From contig CM041776.1 in NCBI GenBank assembly GCA_023374045.1, positions 321,867,925 to 321,931,924 of the forward strand: a stretch of DNA of 64,000 nucleotides. Reading direction: 5' to 3'. The position numbers and the translations under genes were made by a program. This DNA is from Limonium bicolor (taxonomy: Eukaryota > Streptophyta > Magnoliopsida > Caryophyllales > Plumbaginaceae). Below are positions 36,001-48,500 of this stretch, one piece after another (within the stretch, counting starts at the first letter, position 1; each line of letters opens with the position of its first letter). Below the pieces are notes generated by a model. That model worked only from the letters and a program-made list of their open reading frames with translations. It ran no database searches and was not told the origin of the DNA.

Positions 36001-37818
36001 ACAAGATAACTGATAACATGAATCAATAAACAACTAAAGGACATCCATCAAAAGGGAGATTGACAACAGAATACTTCACAATACACGTGTGACAGACATT
36101 ACCAGTTTACTAAACGAGTCATGGACGACCGCACTCCGATAGGAGCATGTGGGCCTAACAGACTCATTTATGGGTTAGTCGGGTAAGTAGTAATGTATCA
36201 GTACGGTACCCCATGCAAGTAGACAAGTAGTGTTAGGAACACGAGAAGTAGTCAACTCCGTACTACGGACAGTAAGACAGATTACCTCGAAGATGGACGA
36301 GAAGAGCCACAGTTAAACCAACGGGATAAAGAAACCGAGAACTTTCAACACAGAGCAGTAGACAGTATACAGTGAAGACAAGGAAACCTTTTAAGGACGT
36401 GAACACTAAGGATAGAAACATGGAAACCCATTATTTACCTTGAAATACCAAGGTAACAAAGCTTGACTTTGGCCTATATTACAGAAGTTAAAGAGCATCA
36501 AAAGAGTTACTAAAACCAAGCTTTAAACTGGTATAACTCAGATTAGAATATGGCTAATTTTTACCTTGTTTAAAATGCCTAAAATGGTGTTTTTGGCTTG
36601 GATCTGGATATACCTTGATATACCAACTGAATAAGTATGTTAAGAAGAAGATAATAAGGCTAGGAACAAAGTTTCACAACCGAATTTGAAGGGAATCAAA
36701 AGATATGTGCTTAAAGCACATTTTATACCTTAAGAACAAGATTAGATTTCTCCACCTTCTTCCCTTGTTAAAGCCGAGATACACCCTCCATTTAACCTCC
36801 AAAACAACCTAAGAACATTGATGGAAGTGGTTGATGCTTAGCTCCATGGAAAGATGAAATAATTGTGAAGAGAATGAACATAAAATGGCTTAATAAGCTT
36901 ACCTATGTCAATTGTTGTTCTCTTCTGAATATGGTGAGTTACCCACGGTTTGGAGAAGCAAAAGAGAGAGTGTGCAAGGTGTGGTGTCGGCTGGGACTGA
37001 AGCAAATGAAGAAAGAAGACTACTAAATTTGCTTTTAAGTTAAGTTAATGTTATTTTATGTAATAGTAAATGGTGACTCATCTAATTAGTTAGATATTTT
37101 GTGTTTAAAGCTGAGTGAGCGTCTTCCATGCTCCCATGCTGCCGACTTCTAAGGGGTAATGGTGGTCATTCATTGACCATTGACCATACTTAGTCAATAT
37201 TGCTTAAAAATGCACTATTTGGGTTACTATTCATACCAAATTGTCCATTTTGATTTTATTTTCAAACTTTGATTTAGACTTATAATATAGTCTATCATGT
37301 CAAATTAATGATATAAAGAATATACTCCAGTCTTTAAAATGACAAAAAGTCATTATCTTAGAGCTCATACACAAAAACGTGCTTTAAGGTGTTTTAGTGC
37401 ACATTTTGTGTCACAGGGTGTTTCTGAGCTTAGTTTTCTTTGAGAATAGTTTTTTTGTGTTCCTTACATGATATTTGATCATGGAATCCAATTTTATATC
37501 ATTTAGAGGTCATTAGACCTTTAAGGTTTCTTAGAGCACGTTTTTGCCCTACTTGACCTTGAAGCATGTAAACGCTTGTTTTTTGTGTTGGAGTGTTTTC
37601 CAACAATTTAATATGTTAGTAATGTGTTAATAAGCTTAGGACAAAGTTTTAGGTCCTAAGTAGTTCATTTGGGTATTTATTTACCTTAAACAGTCAAAGG
37701 GTGCAATATCTTGTTTGTGTTGACCACTGTTGTTCTCAGTTGACTTTTAAGGCATGTTTAAGCCTTAATCAATGTGATTAGATGTTTAATCCATGTTTTA
37801 TTAGTTTGGGGTATTTCA
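33021..37818 (-). mobile_element. Giant solo LTR (4.8 kb), gypsy-type
   Basis: Starts TGTAACACCC and ends GGGGTATTTCA, with target duplication gaaag at 33016-33020 and 37819-37823. On the minus strand it reads TGAAATACCCC...GGGTGTTACA. Its orientation follows from the LTR at 1-229, where the same TGAAATACCCC end abuts a polypurine tract. No retroviral protein domain is visible inside, only short AT-rich ORFs such as 35207-35620, so the whole segment behaves as a single LTR left after recombination. An (AT)n tract lies at 35453-35473. A non-autonomous element with unrecognised internal LTRs is the alternative. Confidence 0.72.
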
Positions 37819-37823
37819 GAAAG

Positions 37824-38846
37824 TACTGTGTAAATTGGTAATAAACATCATCATTATTAGAAACTAAAAGTCAAACAGTTATTGGCGTAAAACAACTATT
37901 AAAGTTAATAGTATAACATTTTAGGTAATAAAGGTCAGCTTGACTTTCCTACATCCGGAATACATTATTCTTATCAGGAAAGTACATCTTTTATATGCAT
38001 ATAGCACATTTAGGAAAAAATAATATACAATCAGTTTTGCTAAATGTATATCCGCTTTATTTATTGAGATATACACCACATAACAGAACATAATGTGATA
38101 TTCATATAAAAAGTGTGCAAATGCAAGCAAGTTGGATGTATGTAATGCGATATCTCATAGAAAAAATGTGCAAATACAAGCAAGTTGACTACATCATATA
38201 ATATTTAGTTGAGTGTAATTTGTAGTTAAAAAATATTTTGAGGTGATAAAAAACCAAAAGTCAAAACAATCATTAGGTATAAAATTTTATGCCACCAAAT
38301 TTTACTAAAATTAATCAATTTTTGGTAAAAAAAAAAATACTAAAAGCTACTATTTGAGTACAAAAACAACCTCAACTGCCAAACATCGTATACTTCAATT
38401 ACCAAAATAGTTATCGCGAGAAAAATTGAAGTATGGTCCTTCTTATAACATCATGACTTATATCAGAGTGAATGAGCTGTTGTAAGACTTCCCCTGGTAT
38501 TAGGGTAGGTTTTTAAAGTGGGTAAACATCGTTGTTCTGATCTTTATTGAATATATAATATATTTTTTTTTAAATTTAGCAGTATGTACCCCTTTTAAAA
38601 TGTGGATAACCAATAAGAATGCAACAACTTACTCTTGCGTTGAATCTATCGGCTCTTAGATACAATACATACTAAGTTTGAAGGAAAAAAAAAACAACCC
38701 AATAAAGTGAATAAGACTTGTTGTTTCCACTACTTTCAATGCTCACGCTCCAGTGGTCTATTCTAAGAATCTATTGGGATAGCCTCAAAGTTTGCCTATT
38801 TCGCAGGGTTTACAAGGACTCTTATGATCTCTGTTATTTGTATTTG
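37824..38846. other. Intergenic AT-rich DNA
   Basis: No gene. A short imperfect repeat ('gtgcaaat(g/a)caagcaagttg') occurs at about 38115 and 38168. Confidence 0.4.
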
Positions 38847-39700
38847 TTTTTTTTTTTGATAATTGGCTGGTTGTCCAGCTACATAGCAGTACTGAGGCAT
38901 GAATGCCTTTCCCGCTTAAAGACATTTTAGAGAAAAAAACATAGAGCAAAGTACACAATATTTCTAGCCCTACTAATCTTACTAGCTAAGAGGGATTCTT
39001 AATTCTACTTAGCCTTCTTCTTGCCCCGCATGACCACCTTACTAGCTCGTGAAACTTACTAAAACCTAGGGGTCGAGCCCCACTAACTCTCTTGCCCTTT
39101 TCTTTAGATGTACTCCTAGAGCATCTATCAGACTCCTCTTTTGACTCTTCACTCTTGTCGTGACTTCTCCGGCAAAAGCTCGCTCTCTGATCTCGAATGA
39201 TCCCTTCATAATTAGAAAGGGTAAGCTTCTCGTCGGGGACGATGCATCCAAGCTGTTTGGCAAAGATGAGAGTTTGTCTTGCTTCCTCTATAACAGCTGC
39301 CTCCTCCGGGTCATCCTCCAAAATGGAAGGGCCTCTAGCTGGTTCGAACCCCGGGGGAAATTCCGGGTCCGCGAAAAGGCTACTAAGGCCAATATCATCT
39401 AAATCATCCTCCATCAATTGGTCCTGAGGGATATAATTCTCTACCCCTCCCTGTCATTGTTCAAGATATCCTCCATAGCTGGTTCAGGTCCCGAGTTATT
39501 ACCAATATCCCCCACATCTCCATCATTACCAGGATCAATAATCCACTGAAGATCCTCTTCCATTCCTCCTCTCTCATTGTTGATGATATCCTCTACAAAC
39601 CGGATCAGAGCCCGAGATCTTACATTAGGCTTGCGAATGGACACAGGTGCCCGGACAACGCTCCCCACTGCCCTTGACAAAGATCCCCATTGACCCCAAC
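38847..39700 (-). mobile_element. Second copy of the PPGFEP retroposon family
   Basis: A T11 run at 38847-38857 is a minus-strand poly(A) tail, followed by 'gataattgg' as in the copy at 26111. It carries an ORF at 38986-39417 with LFADPEFPPGFEP, QLGCIVPDE and a C-terminal PLGFSKF. Candidate target duplications are atttgtatttg (38836-38846) and atttgcatttg (39701-39711), one mismatch. No reverse transcriptase lies within it. The two copies differ widely in the region between the shared blocks. Confidence 0.6.
38986..39417 (-). CDS. Retroposon ORF, relative of 26336-26791
   Basis: A 143-residue charged protein. The aligned blocks with the 26336-26791 ORF are DPEFPPGFEP, EEA(R/K)QTLI, K-x-L-G-C and G-F-S-K-F near the end. 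A further frame at 39441-39680 on the same strand (minus) is probably its N-terminal part, separated by a frameshift or stop. TE-encoded; function unknown. Confidence 0.55.
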   Translation of the reverse strand: MMEDDLDDIGLSSLFADPEFPPGFEPARGPSILEDDPEEAAVIEEARQTLIFAKQLGCIVPDEKLTLSNYEGIIRDQRASFCRRSHDKSEESKEESDRCSRSTSKEKGKRVSGARPLGFSKFHELVRWSCGARRRLSRIKNPS

Positions 39701-39981
39701 ATTTGCATTTGAGCAGCAGGGGGAGGGGGCGGTTGTTCTGCTGTCATTATCTCCTAATTATGATTCGATGGCAAACTACAATAACCCTTGCTCTGAAAAA
39801 ACAATAGTATTAGTATTTTTTATCATATAAGCAACTACGCACATAACAAATTTTATAACTTATTGGCATGCTATTTATCAGTGTCTTTATCTCGGCTCCA
39901 AGATTACCACAGAATACAGCAAGGAGTAAACATCCCACCAAAGCACAACTTTTCCAATTCAGAGGCATGCTACTCATAAGC

Positions 39982-40303
39982 TGTTACAGGGGATCCTGTA
40001 ATACATATAAGCTGTGGTATTCATTATTATAATCTGTTACAGACTGTCATTTTAGTTAGTAGCAGATTAACTACCTATAAATACCATAATCAACTTGTAA
40101 TAAAGCATGAGATGAAATCAAATAACTCATTCTCTTCCTTTGTCTGCGTGCGTAACTGTTCCTGAGCCTAGCTGGCCCTTCTCTCATTGGACAGCTTGCA
40201 AGGTCAGTGAAGTTGTTGTACTCATTGTGCATTAGCTTCTTCTATCTCCTCTACTGTGTTACATGCTGTTACTGTTACATTGATCTGTTCAAGATCTGTA
40301 ACA
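39982..40303 (+). repeat. 5' LTR of the Reina-type element
   Basis: TGTTACAGG to CTGTAACA. A TATA-like 'ctataaatacc' lies at about 40075. The 3' LTR partner is at 44799-45121, preceded by a purine-rich tract (about 44786-44798). Confidence 0.9.
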
Positions 40304-40337
40304 TAGGTATCAGATTCTAGACGGTCCTTCTCCATAA

Positions 40338-43300
40338 ATGGCTGAAACAAGGAATGCGCAATTAATCCGTGACGCAATGAAAGAATTGGAAGCTTCATTG
40401 CATCCTCAAATACTAGCGATGTTTGTTGAACAGAATGAGAGAATCGACAAGCAGAATGAGAAAATCGACAAGAATATTGCTGACTTGTTTGAAGCTCTGC
40501 GCTTACACACTGCAGTGTCACCAGAACGGAATTCGAATGCACTTGACCGGTCTTCTGGTGAAACTTCAACACGCAGGAATACCTATTCTGGTGTAAACTC
40601 GTCTAGCGAAGCTGGATTTTCCGCGTTTCAATGGTGAGAAACTGAAGGAGTGGTTGTGCAAGATCGAGCAGTTTTTTGCAATCGATCGTACTCCGGATGA
40701 TCTGAAAGTTGGCTTAGCTTCGATTCACTTCGACGCTCACGCTGCCACTTGGCACCAATCGATTGCTCAATCGGCAGGTGATCTCGCAGTTCTTCAAGAT
40801 TGGCCCTCATACAAGGAATTGTTGAAAGAACGATTCGGAGAAGTTCTTGATGATCCTATGGCGGAATTGAAAGCGTTGCACGAAACTGACGGCATCGTTG
40901 ATTATCACAACAGGTTCGAACTTATTCGAAATCGATTGAATCTTCAGGAGGAGTATCTTGTTAGCGCATACCTAGCCGGCTTGCGAAATGATACTCAAAT
41001 GCATATAAGGATGTTTCAACCTCGTAATATTCGACAGTGTCTTTTACTTGGTCGATTGTACGAGCAAGCTCATCCTCGTCGACAGGGACAAACATCTTGG
41101 AATTCGGGGAAGAATCCGTCAGTCAATGCTCCGGTAAAGGGATTGTTACCCGCTCCCAAGGAACTGGAGTTACGGAGAAACCAAGGAGATAAAAATAAGG
41201 AAATTGCCGTTCCAAGGAAATTTCTAACACCGGAGCAAATGAACGAACGGCGGGTGCAAGGGTTATGTTACTATTGTGATGAAAAATACACCCCTGGTCA
41301 TTATCTGAAACACAAGAAAACTCAGTTATATTTTCTGGAATGTGATGACGAGGAAGAGGAAGTAGACGTTCTACCGCAAGAAGCATTTCAGGAAGAGGAA
41401 TTGCAAATCTCAGTGAATGCTTTGGCTGGAACTTCTGCTTATCATACTATGCGAGTTAGAGGGATTCATGCTAAACGGCCGTTGTTATCCTCATTGACTC
41501 GGGTAGTACGCACAATTTTATAGATTCATCTGTTGCAGTGAAGATGGGATGCAAAATTCAGCCTGTTACCAATGTTAGAGTCTCTGTGGCTGACGGCTCT
41601 GCATTACAAGTGGTGGGGAAAATTGATAAATTTTGTTGGAACTTTCAGGACATGGAGTTTCAGGCAGAATTTTTGGTTATTCCCTTAGGCTGTTGCGACA
41701 TGGTGCTTGGCATCCAATGGCTAGAAAACTTGGGAGCAATTACTTGGGATTTCAAGAATCTGGTCATGCAATTCAAGGTGGGCCCCAGAAAGTTGGTGTT
41801 ACATGGTATCAAATCCGGTTCTGTTAAAGAAATGCGAGCCAAGAAAGTTTGTCAAGGCATCAACAGAGGCTTACAACTTTCGATGTTGTATGTTCAAGCA
41901 GTCACCCCCGAGGATGAATTTCAACTATGTTCTGTTTCACTGGGTCAAAGCACTACTGATCCAGATGTGGGGGAGTTATTGCGTGAGTTTTCTGATATTT
42001 TTGAGGAGCCTACTCAATTGCCCCCATTCAGGCGTGGTCATGACCACCAGATTCCCCTCCTGGCTGATGCCAATCCAGTCAATCAACGGCCATATCGGTA
42101 TTCAGTTTTTCAGAAGAATGAGGTGGATAAAATTGTCAAAGACATGTTGACTCAAGGGATTGTGAGACCAAGCTCCAGTCCCTATGCTTCGCCAGTAGTA
42201 TTGGTTAAGAAAAAGGATGGGTCATGGAGGCTTTGTGTGGATTATAGGAAACTTAATACCATGACTGTCAAGGATAGGTTTCCTATACCTCTTATCAGTG
42301 ATCTTATGGATGAATTAGGAGGATCAGCAGTCTATTCAAAGATAGACTTGCGCGCTGGATATCATCAAGTCAGAATGCATCCTGATGATGCACACAAAAC
42401 TGCTTTTTAAAACACACTCTGGGCATTACGAATATTTAGTTATGCCCTTTGGGCTAACTAATGCTCCAGCTACCTTCCAAGGGCTTATGAATGCTGTCTT
42501 TAAGGAATATCTCCGACGGTTTGTTTTGATATTCTTTGATGATATACTCATTTACAGCCCATCCATTCAAGCTCATGTCGGTCATTTGCGGCAGGTCTTT
42601 TCAACTATGCGTCAGCACAAGCTTTATGCCAAGTTAAGCAAATGTAATTTTGCTACGGACAGGGTAGAATATCTGGGGCATTTCATCTCTGCAGATGGTG
42701 TTGCTACAGATCCAAGCAAAGTCCAGGTTGTAGCTGCTTGGCCTGTACCCAAAAACCTCAAACAGTTACGCGGGTTTTTAGGCTTAGCTGGTTATTATCG
42801 GCGGTTTATACAGAACTTTGGAACTATTGCTCGCCCCTTGACACTCCTCACAAAAAAAGATGCTTTTCATTGGTCTCCAGAGGCAGAAGATGCTTTTAAT
42901 CAATTGAAGGCCGCATTATGCAGTGCGCCTGTGCTTGCATTGCCAAGGTTTGACAGAAAATTTGTTGTGGAAACTGATGCAAGCAGTTCTGGTATAGGTG
43001 CTGTGTTGATGCAGGATGGTCATCCATTGGATTTTATAAGTCGACATTTGCAAGGTAAACAGCTCCTCCTTTCCATCTATGAGAAGGAACTGTTGGCAGT
43101 TGTCTTTGCGGTGCAAAAATGGCGACACTACCTCTTGCATGATCATTTTACAATTCGTACCGATCAGCGAAGTCTAAAGTACCTTTTGGAGCAGAGATTA
43201 AACACACCTATACAGCAACAGTGGTTGCCTAAGTTGTTGGAAATTTGACTATGACATACAATATCGCGCTGGCAAGGAAAATTTAGCAGCTGATGCATTA

Positions 43301-44773
43301 TCAAGGGTTGATGGTTCTGAGCTATTATCTATGTCCCTTTCTTTCTGTTATCGATTGTGATCTGTTGCAACAGATTAAGATGGCTTATGATTCTGATATT
43401 CATTCTAAAGCCATCATTGAGGATTGTTAGCTAAGAAAGGGACTCACAAACAGTTTTCATGGGCACATGGCATTCTGCGCAGAAAAGTAAAATAGTTGTT
43501 CCTGCTAATGATCAGATCAGAAATGCAATTATGAACTGGTTACACATTCAAGTTTGGGCGGTCATTCTGGCGCGACGCGACACATCATCGAATTAAGAGC
43601 CGTTTTATTGGAAGGGGATGACCAAGAATATTCAGGCCTTTATTCGAAGTTGTGATGTTTGCCAGCGATGCAAATATGACAATGCTGCTTCTCCAGGTCT
43701 GTTGCAGCCGCTTCCCCCTCCCTGATGAAGTATGGCAAGATATATCACTGGATTTTATTGATGGACTGCCTAAATCATTTGGTAAATCAGTCATATTAGT
43801 TGTTGTTGACCGGTTAAGCAAGGCCGCTCACTTTATTGCACTGCAGCATCCCTATTCTGCGCTATCAGTCGCACAAGCTTATCTCGACAACATTTTCAAT
43901 TGCACGGATTTCCTAGGTCAATTACTAGTGACCGGGATGCAGTATTTTTGAGTGAATTCTGGAAAGAGTTGTTTGCCAATCAGGGGGTACAACTCAATTT
44001 TTCCAGTGCTTATCACCCACCCGTCCGATGGTCAAACGGAAGTGGTGAATCGATGCTTGGAGACTTACTTGCGTTGTATGTGCAGTGACCGTCCTCACCT
44101 CTGGAGTAAATTTCTACCGTTGGCGGAATTTTGGTATAATACAACATTTCACTCTTCGACACAAACAACACCTTACGAGGTTGTTTATGGTCAAGCACCA
44201 CCTCAACACTTACCGTATTTACCAGGGGAATCCAGGGTAGCTACTGTCACAAGTGTTTGCAAGACCGAGAAAATATGTTGCAGGTTCTGAAGTTTCATCT
44301 ACTCAGAGCCCAGCATAGAATGGAGCAACAGAGTAATCGCCACCGTTCTGACCGGGAATTCGTATTGGTGACTGGGTTTTTGTTAAATTGCAACCATACA
44401 GACAGCATACTCTGGTTGCACGGTCAACCAGAAACTCGCTCCCAAATATTTTGGACCTTATCAAATAATTGATAAGTGTGGAACAAGAGCATATAAGCTG
44501 AAGTTACCTGCTTCATCGGCTATACATCCGGTTTTTCATGTTTCTCAGTTAAAGGCGCAAGTGGGAACCTCTAGCTGTTCGACTGAGTTACCACTTCAAC
44601 TGGCAGATGCTCTTGTCCGTGAGCCCGAAAAGATTTTGGCACGAAAGATGGTTAATCGTCATGGGAAAGCTGCTACGAAGGTGTTGGTAAAATGGACAGA
44701 TCAAGGTGAAGAGGAGGCAACTTGGGAATTCTATTATGATTTACTACAGCGATTTCCAGAGTTTGAACCTTGA
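40338..44773 (+). pseudogene. Reina-type gag-pol polyprotein, frame-shifted
   Basis: Domains in order: gag with a coiled-coil N-terminus and retrotransposon-gag core (40338-41250), a C-rich zinc-knuckle-like CYYCDEKYTPGH block (41266-41303), protease D-S-G-S-T-H (about 41495), RT with FFDDIL (42530-42550), RNase H with ETDASSSGIGAVL (42970-43010), integrase zinc finger CQRC (43660), the D-D-E core (LDFIDG, SDRDAVF, then the Glu in GQTE) and a chromodomain (44620-44770, A-R-K-M-V..VKWTDQGEEEATWE). The frame is broken at about 40640, 41492, 42405 (extra T), 43240 (extra A), 43350, 43930, 44030 and 44260-44500. Several breaks are homopolymer length changes as in the host genes, so the true element may be less damaged. 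Confidence 0.88.
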
Positions 44774-44798
44774 GGACAAGGTTCTTGGGTAGGAGATC

Positions 44799-45121
44799 TG
44801 TTACAGGGATATCCTGTAATACATATAAGCTGTGGTATTTCATTATTATAATCTGTTACAGACTGTCGTTTTAGTTAGTAGCAGATTAACTACCTATAAA
44901 TACCATAATCACTTGTAATAAAGCATGAGATGAAATCAAATAACTCATTCTCTTCCTTTGTCTGCGTGCGTAACTGTTCCTGAGCCTAGCTGGCCCTTCT
45001 CTCATTGGACAGCTTGCAAGGTCAGTGAAGTTGTTGTACTCATTGTGCATTAGCTTCTTCTATCTCCTCTACTGTGTTACATGCTGTTACTGTTACATTG
45101 ATCTGTTCAAGATCTGTAACA
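44799..45121 (+). repeat. 3' LTR of the Reina-type element
   Basis: Collinear with the 5' LTR apart from a few single-base differences (for example 'ggtattcatt' versus 'ggtatttcatt', and 'gtcatttt' versus 'gtcgtttt'). Followed by the duplication taagc. Confidence 0.9.
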
Positions 45122-45524
45122 TAAGCCGCTCGTACAACAAATGTAACACTCTCGCTTACGGTGGAGCTGCTTCGTTATTTTTAGGTATTTACTAAAAGCT
45201 TGAAAGTGGTACAAAAGTATCCCCGTGAATGTTCAGCCTACACGAAAAGTTGCAGATTCGATCATCTACATTTTACATAATAGCCTTACAACATGAATGT
45301 TCCCAATCCGCTTCCGGACTCCTTTATTAAGTGGGAGCATTTATAGGTTAGCTCAAGTATTATACTGCTGGTTACACTCCCAAGTATCAGCAAGGTCCAT
45401 ACCTGTAACTCCTCTACTGCACAACTGAGAGGGACGGGAGCGAACGCGAGGGAACTTGTTACGTGAAACTGCTTTCAAAAATGTTTATTTTGGGTGCAGG
45501 GGTAGAGGTATATACATAGCAAGA
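45122..45524. other. Downstream region of the SLH gene
   Basis: Between the Reina element and the stop codon of the minus-strand SLH gene. Probably its 3'UTR; no other feature seen. Confidence 0.5.
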
Positions 45525-48500
45525 TCATGATGCCTTGAACTTTTGAGTGAGCTTCTCAACACTTTCCTTGCAGTCAACTGCAACCCGCTTTGCTCCATCT
45601 TGAAAGGCAACACTGAAGCCAGAGGTACTATGCTGCAATTCTTGCAAGGACTCGCCCACTTTCAAAATTGCACCATTTTTCAGTTCAATGGCTCGTTCAC
45701 CGGCCTTGGAAGACCAATCTTTCAGAGCTGCAATAATGGAGACTATCTTCAGTACAATCAAGTTGATGGCTTCCAGAGATTTCCCACTCACTTCTCCAGC
45801 CATCCTCTTAAGCTTTTCCACCAGCGCCTCAGCCCTATACACGGTATCATCAACTGAGTGTTGTTTCTCAACATTAACCCATGTATCATCTGGAGAAGCC
45901 TCTTCTTGAAGCTTGCGGTCGACAATGACTTTAAGGCCTTGCTTCTCCCAGCGATCTCTAGCTTCTTCTAATGCTTTAGCATGCTCTCTCACTCTTTTAG
46001 CTTCATCCTCAGCCCATGCCCTAACAATAAACAAGTCAATAGCTGAGGGTTATTCACCCACGGGAAGAATAAAAACATTATAAAATGATTCTAGCAAATA
46101 ACAACGATTTGAATACTTTCACACGATCTAAACTTCCTAGGCAGGTGAATGTTACAACATAGGGATCCCATAAAAGAGACGACTACACAAGATTACCAGA
46201 GTATACGTTAGCACACCCAACAAAAATCTATTAATTCCGTCCTTCCTCCTACAGGCTACATCAACTCTTTCCGTAAACCCAGATCACTGCACAACCCCAA
46301 GGTACCAATACTCCCCAACAGCAGAAGGAAAATAACAAAGCAAAGCCATAAGATACTGTACTGAAGATAGGCAAGTTAGATGGCTAGCTGTTCAGATATG
46401 AACAAACCTACCAACCTGCTTGAGCTAGATGTTAACATCTAAGAATCCATTCAGAGATGATATGATAATTTTCAATCCATTATGATATAAGTGGCAAGAG
46501 AACCAAAAATGATAACAATTAGCTTAGAAAAATCAGTATTGTACATCCAAATACCAAATGCTTACCTGGCCATGGACAGAGCTTTCCTCTCAACCTCAAG
46601 CTCATATTGTAAACGGGCAACGGCATGGTTTTCCTCTTCAGTAGTTTTCTTCAGATTCTCAATCTGTTCTTTTTCCAATGATATCTCAGCCTTTTTACCC
46701 ATTAAAGTCTCCAACTGCTCTTCTAACTCCTGCCTCAATCTAGACAGAATCTCCATCTCTGATTCAACAGCAGTACGTTCCTTCATTAATGCTACATTAT
46801 CTTTCTCTCTTTCTTCCCGCACCTTTCCAATTCTCGTCTTGCTTCATCAGCCATTTTTTCCACAGCATTTATCTTTTCTCTCTCCACTAAGAGTTCCTTC
46901 TCAAAACTTGAACTGAGATCCTCTTCAACTTGGGCTACCAATGCATTATGGGCTGCGACTGCATTGTCAGCCATGGACTCTGCCTCTATGCGGGTGAGCT
47001 CTTCACTGACTATGTCACTTGCCTCCCCTGTTGACAAGGCAATTGCAGCTTGGCCCTTGGTGACTGGTTTATCAGGCTGAAACAGCCTTGTGTATCCTAT
47101 AAACAAATATGAACACCCATTTTGAGCAGTTGTTGGAGAATATTTTCAAGCTGGTTGACAAGAGAATACAACTCACCAAAAGCAAGTGCAATGATTCCAT
47201 GCTCCCCCGAAGAGAGGTCAGCAATAAGCAAAGGCCATGCATCAGGATCAATCCTATCAATATCAAAGAAACCAGAGGTCTGTTGTAGGATCTGTCAGAA
47301 GCCAAGAGGAGATGATCAAAACCTTCCAGATGACCACAAAATTATTTGCAAATGGGAAGTAACAAGATCACTAGGCAAACCTTTCTATCCGCCTCCGGAA
47401 ACTGTCTTTTCTCTAAAGCCATCTTCCAAGTTACCAGATCCTGCCGACATAAAGGGCTGCAGAATAACAAATTAAGAGGAAGCCGAAATTTTGTAATTTG
47501 AGACAAATATTTCATAATTGGTTTCTTACAAATGGCACTATCCGACTCAGGGAGGGAAGTTAATATGATGAAAGAAAAGCAAGTCCATGGTTAACAGCAT
47601 ATTCATTCAGAACCTTTTGAAGGTATATTGCCAAATTATGATAGATTTGAAGATAAAACCATAGGAGAAGAACAATTCAAGAAACTTAATCAAGCACCTC
47701 ATTTTTCATTATAAAAGAAAGCAAGGAGATTACCTATCGGAAAGAAAGAAAACGAACCCACATCTTCATCAGGAGAAGAAGCATATCAAGCTTAGACAGC
47801 TTGCTTGAAATAAGTCCAGCTTCAGCCAAACCTGAGATAGCGCACTGGAGGATAAGGACAACATAACAACCACATAAAAAATACAGGGTGTAATCTGCAG
47901 GCAGTAATTCTAGAGTATTTGTCACCTTGAATGGAAGGGAAATCCGGATCCTCCGGAGTGATGTCATCAAATGCAAGTTGAGTGACATTTTCTATGTACA
48001 TCTGGATGAACTTTCGAAACTGTGTTTCTTTTAATGGACAGAAACGTAACTAATCAGACTTACATTAATGGCTGTTCGAAGTGCGAGGGATCTGAAAGAA
48101 ATAATATATACCTTGACAGAGCACTGCTTGCAGAAACTAACCACCGAGCATACTCACGACGTGTGCACAGCTCACTGGGTAAAGCATCAGCTTCAATTAC
48201 CTGTAACAATTTAAGATTATATATAGAAGCTTAATTCTAGAGAAAGAAAATTTATATAGCAGTCCCGAGCAAACAAGCGATGGCATCCTTTCACAAGATA
48301 CTCCATATGTTCTAAGCGAGGCAGATTTTACATGCACTTCAAGCAGCCTTTCTAAGATTTTAACATGTCAAATTTATTTCTCATGGTTGTCATAGGTTTT
48401 GAATCAGAGATTTCTAAGCGAGGCAGATTATACATGCACTTCTCTACCAGCTCTTTGGTTATTGTGTCATCAGATCTTCAAAAATCTATTGTAAAAATAA

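Larger units (their letters stand above)
39982..45121 (+). mobile_element. Reina-type chromovirus (Ty3/gypsy), near complete
   Basis: LTRs of 322 and 323 bp (39982-40303 and 44799-45121) start TGTTACAGG and end CTGTAACA, with target duplication taagc (39977-39981 and 45122-45126). The primer-binding site just after the 5' LTR contains GGTATCAGA (initiator-Met tRNA type). The order gag, protease, RT, RNase H, integrase, chromodomain, the 5.1-kb length and the short LTRs all fit the Reina lineage. The LTRs differ at only about half a dozen places by eye, so the insertion is young. It lies about 400 bp downstream of the SLH gene stop. Confidence 0.92.

Noticed and set aside
40628..44201. Minus-strand ORFs within the Reina element
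   Set aside because: Antisense shadows of gag-pol.
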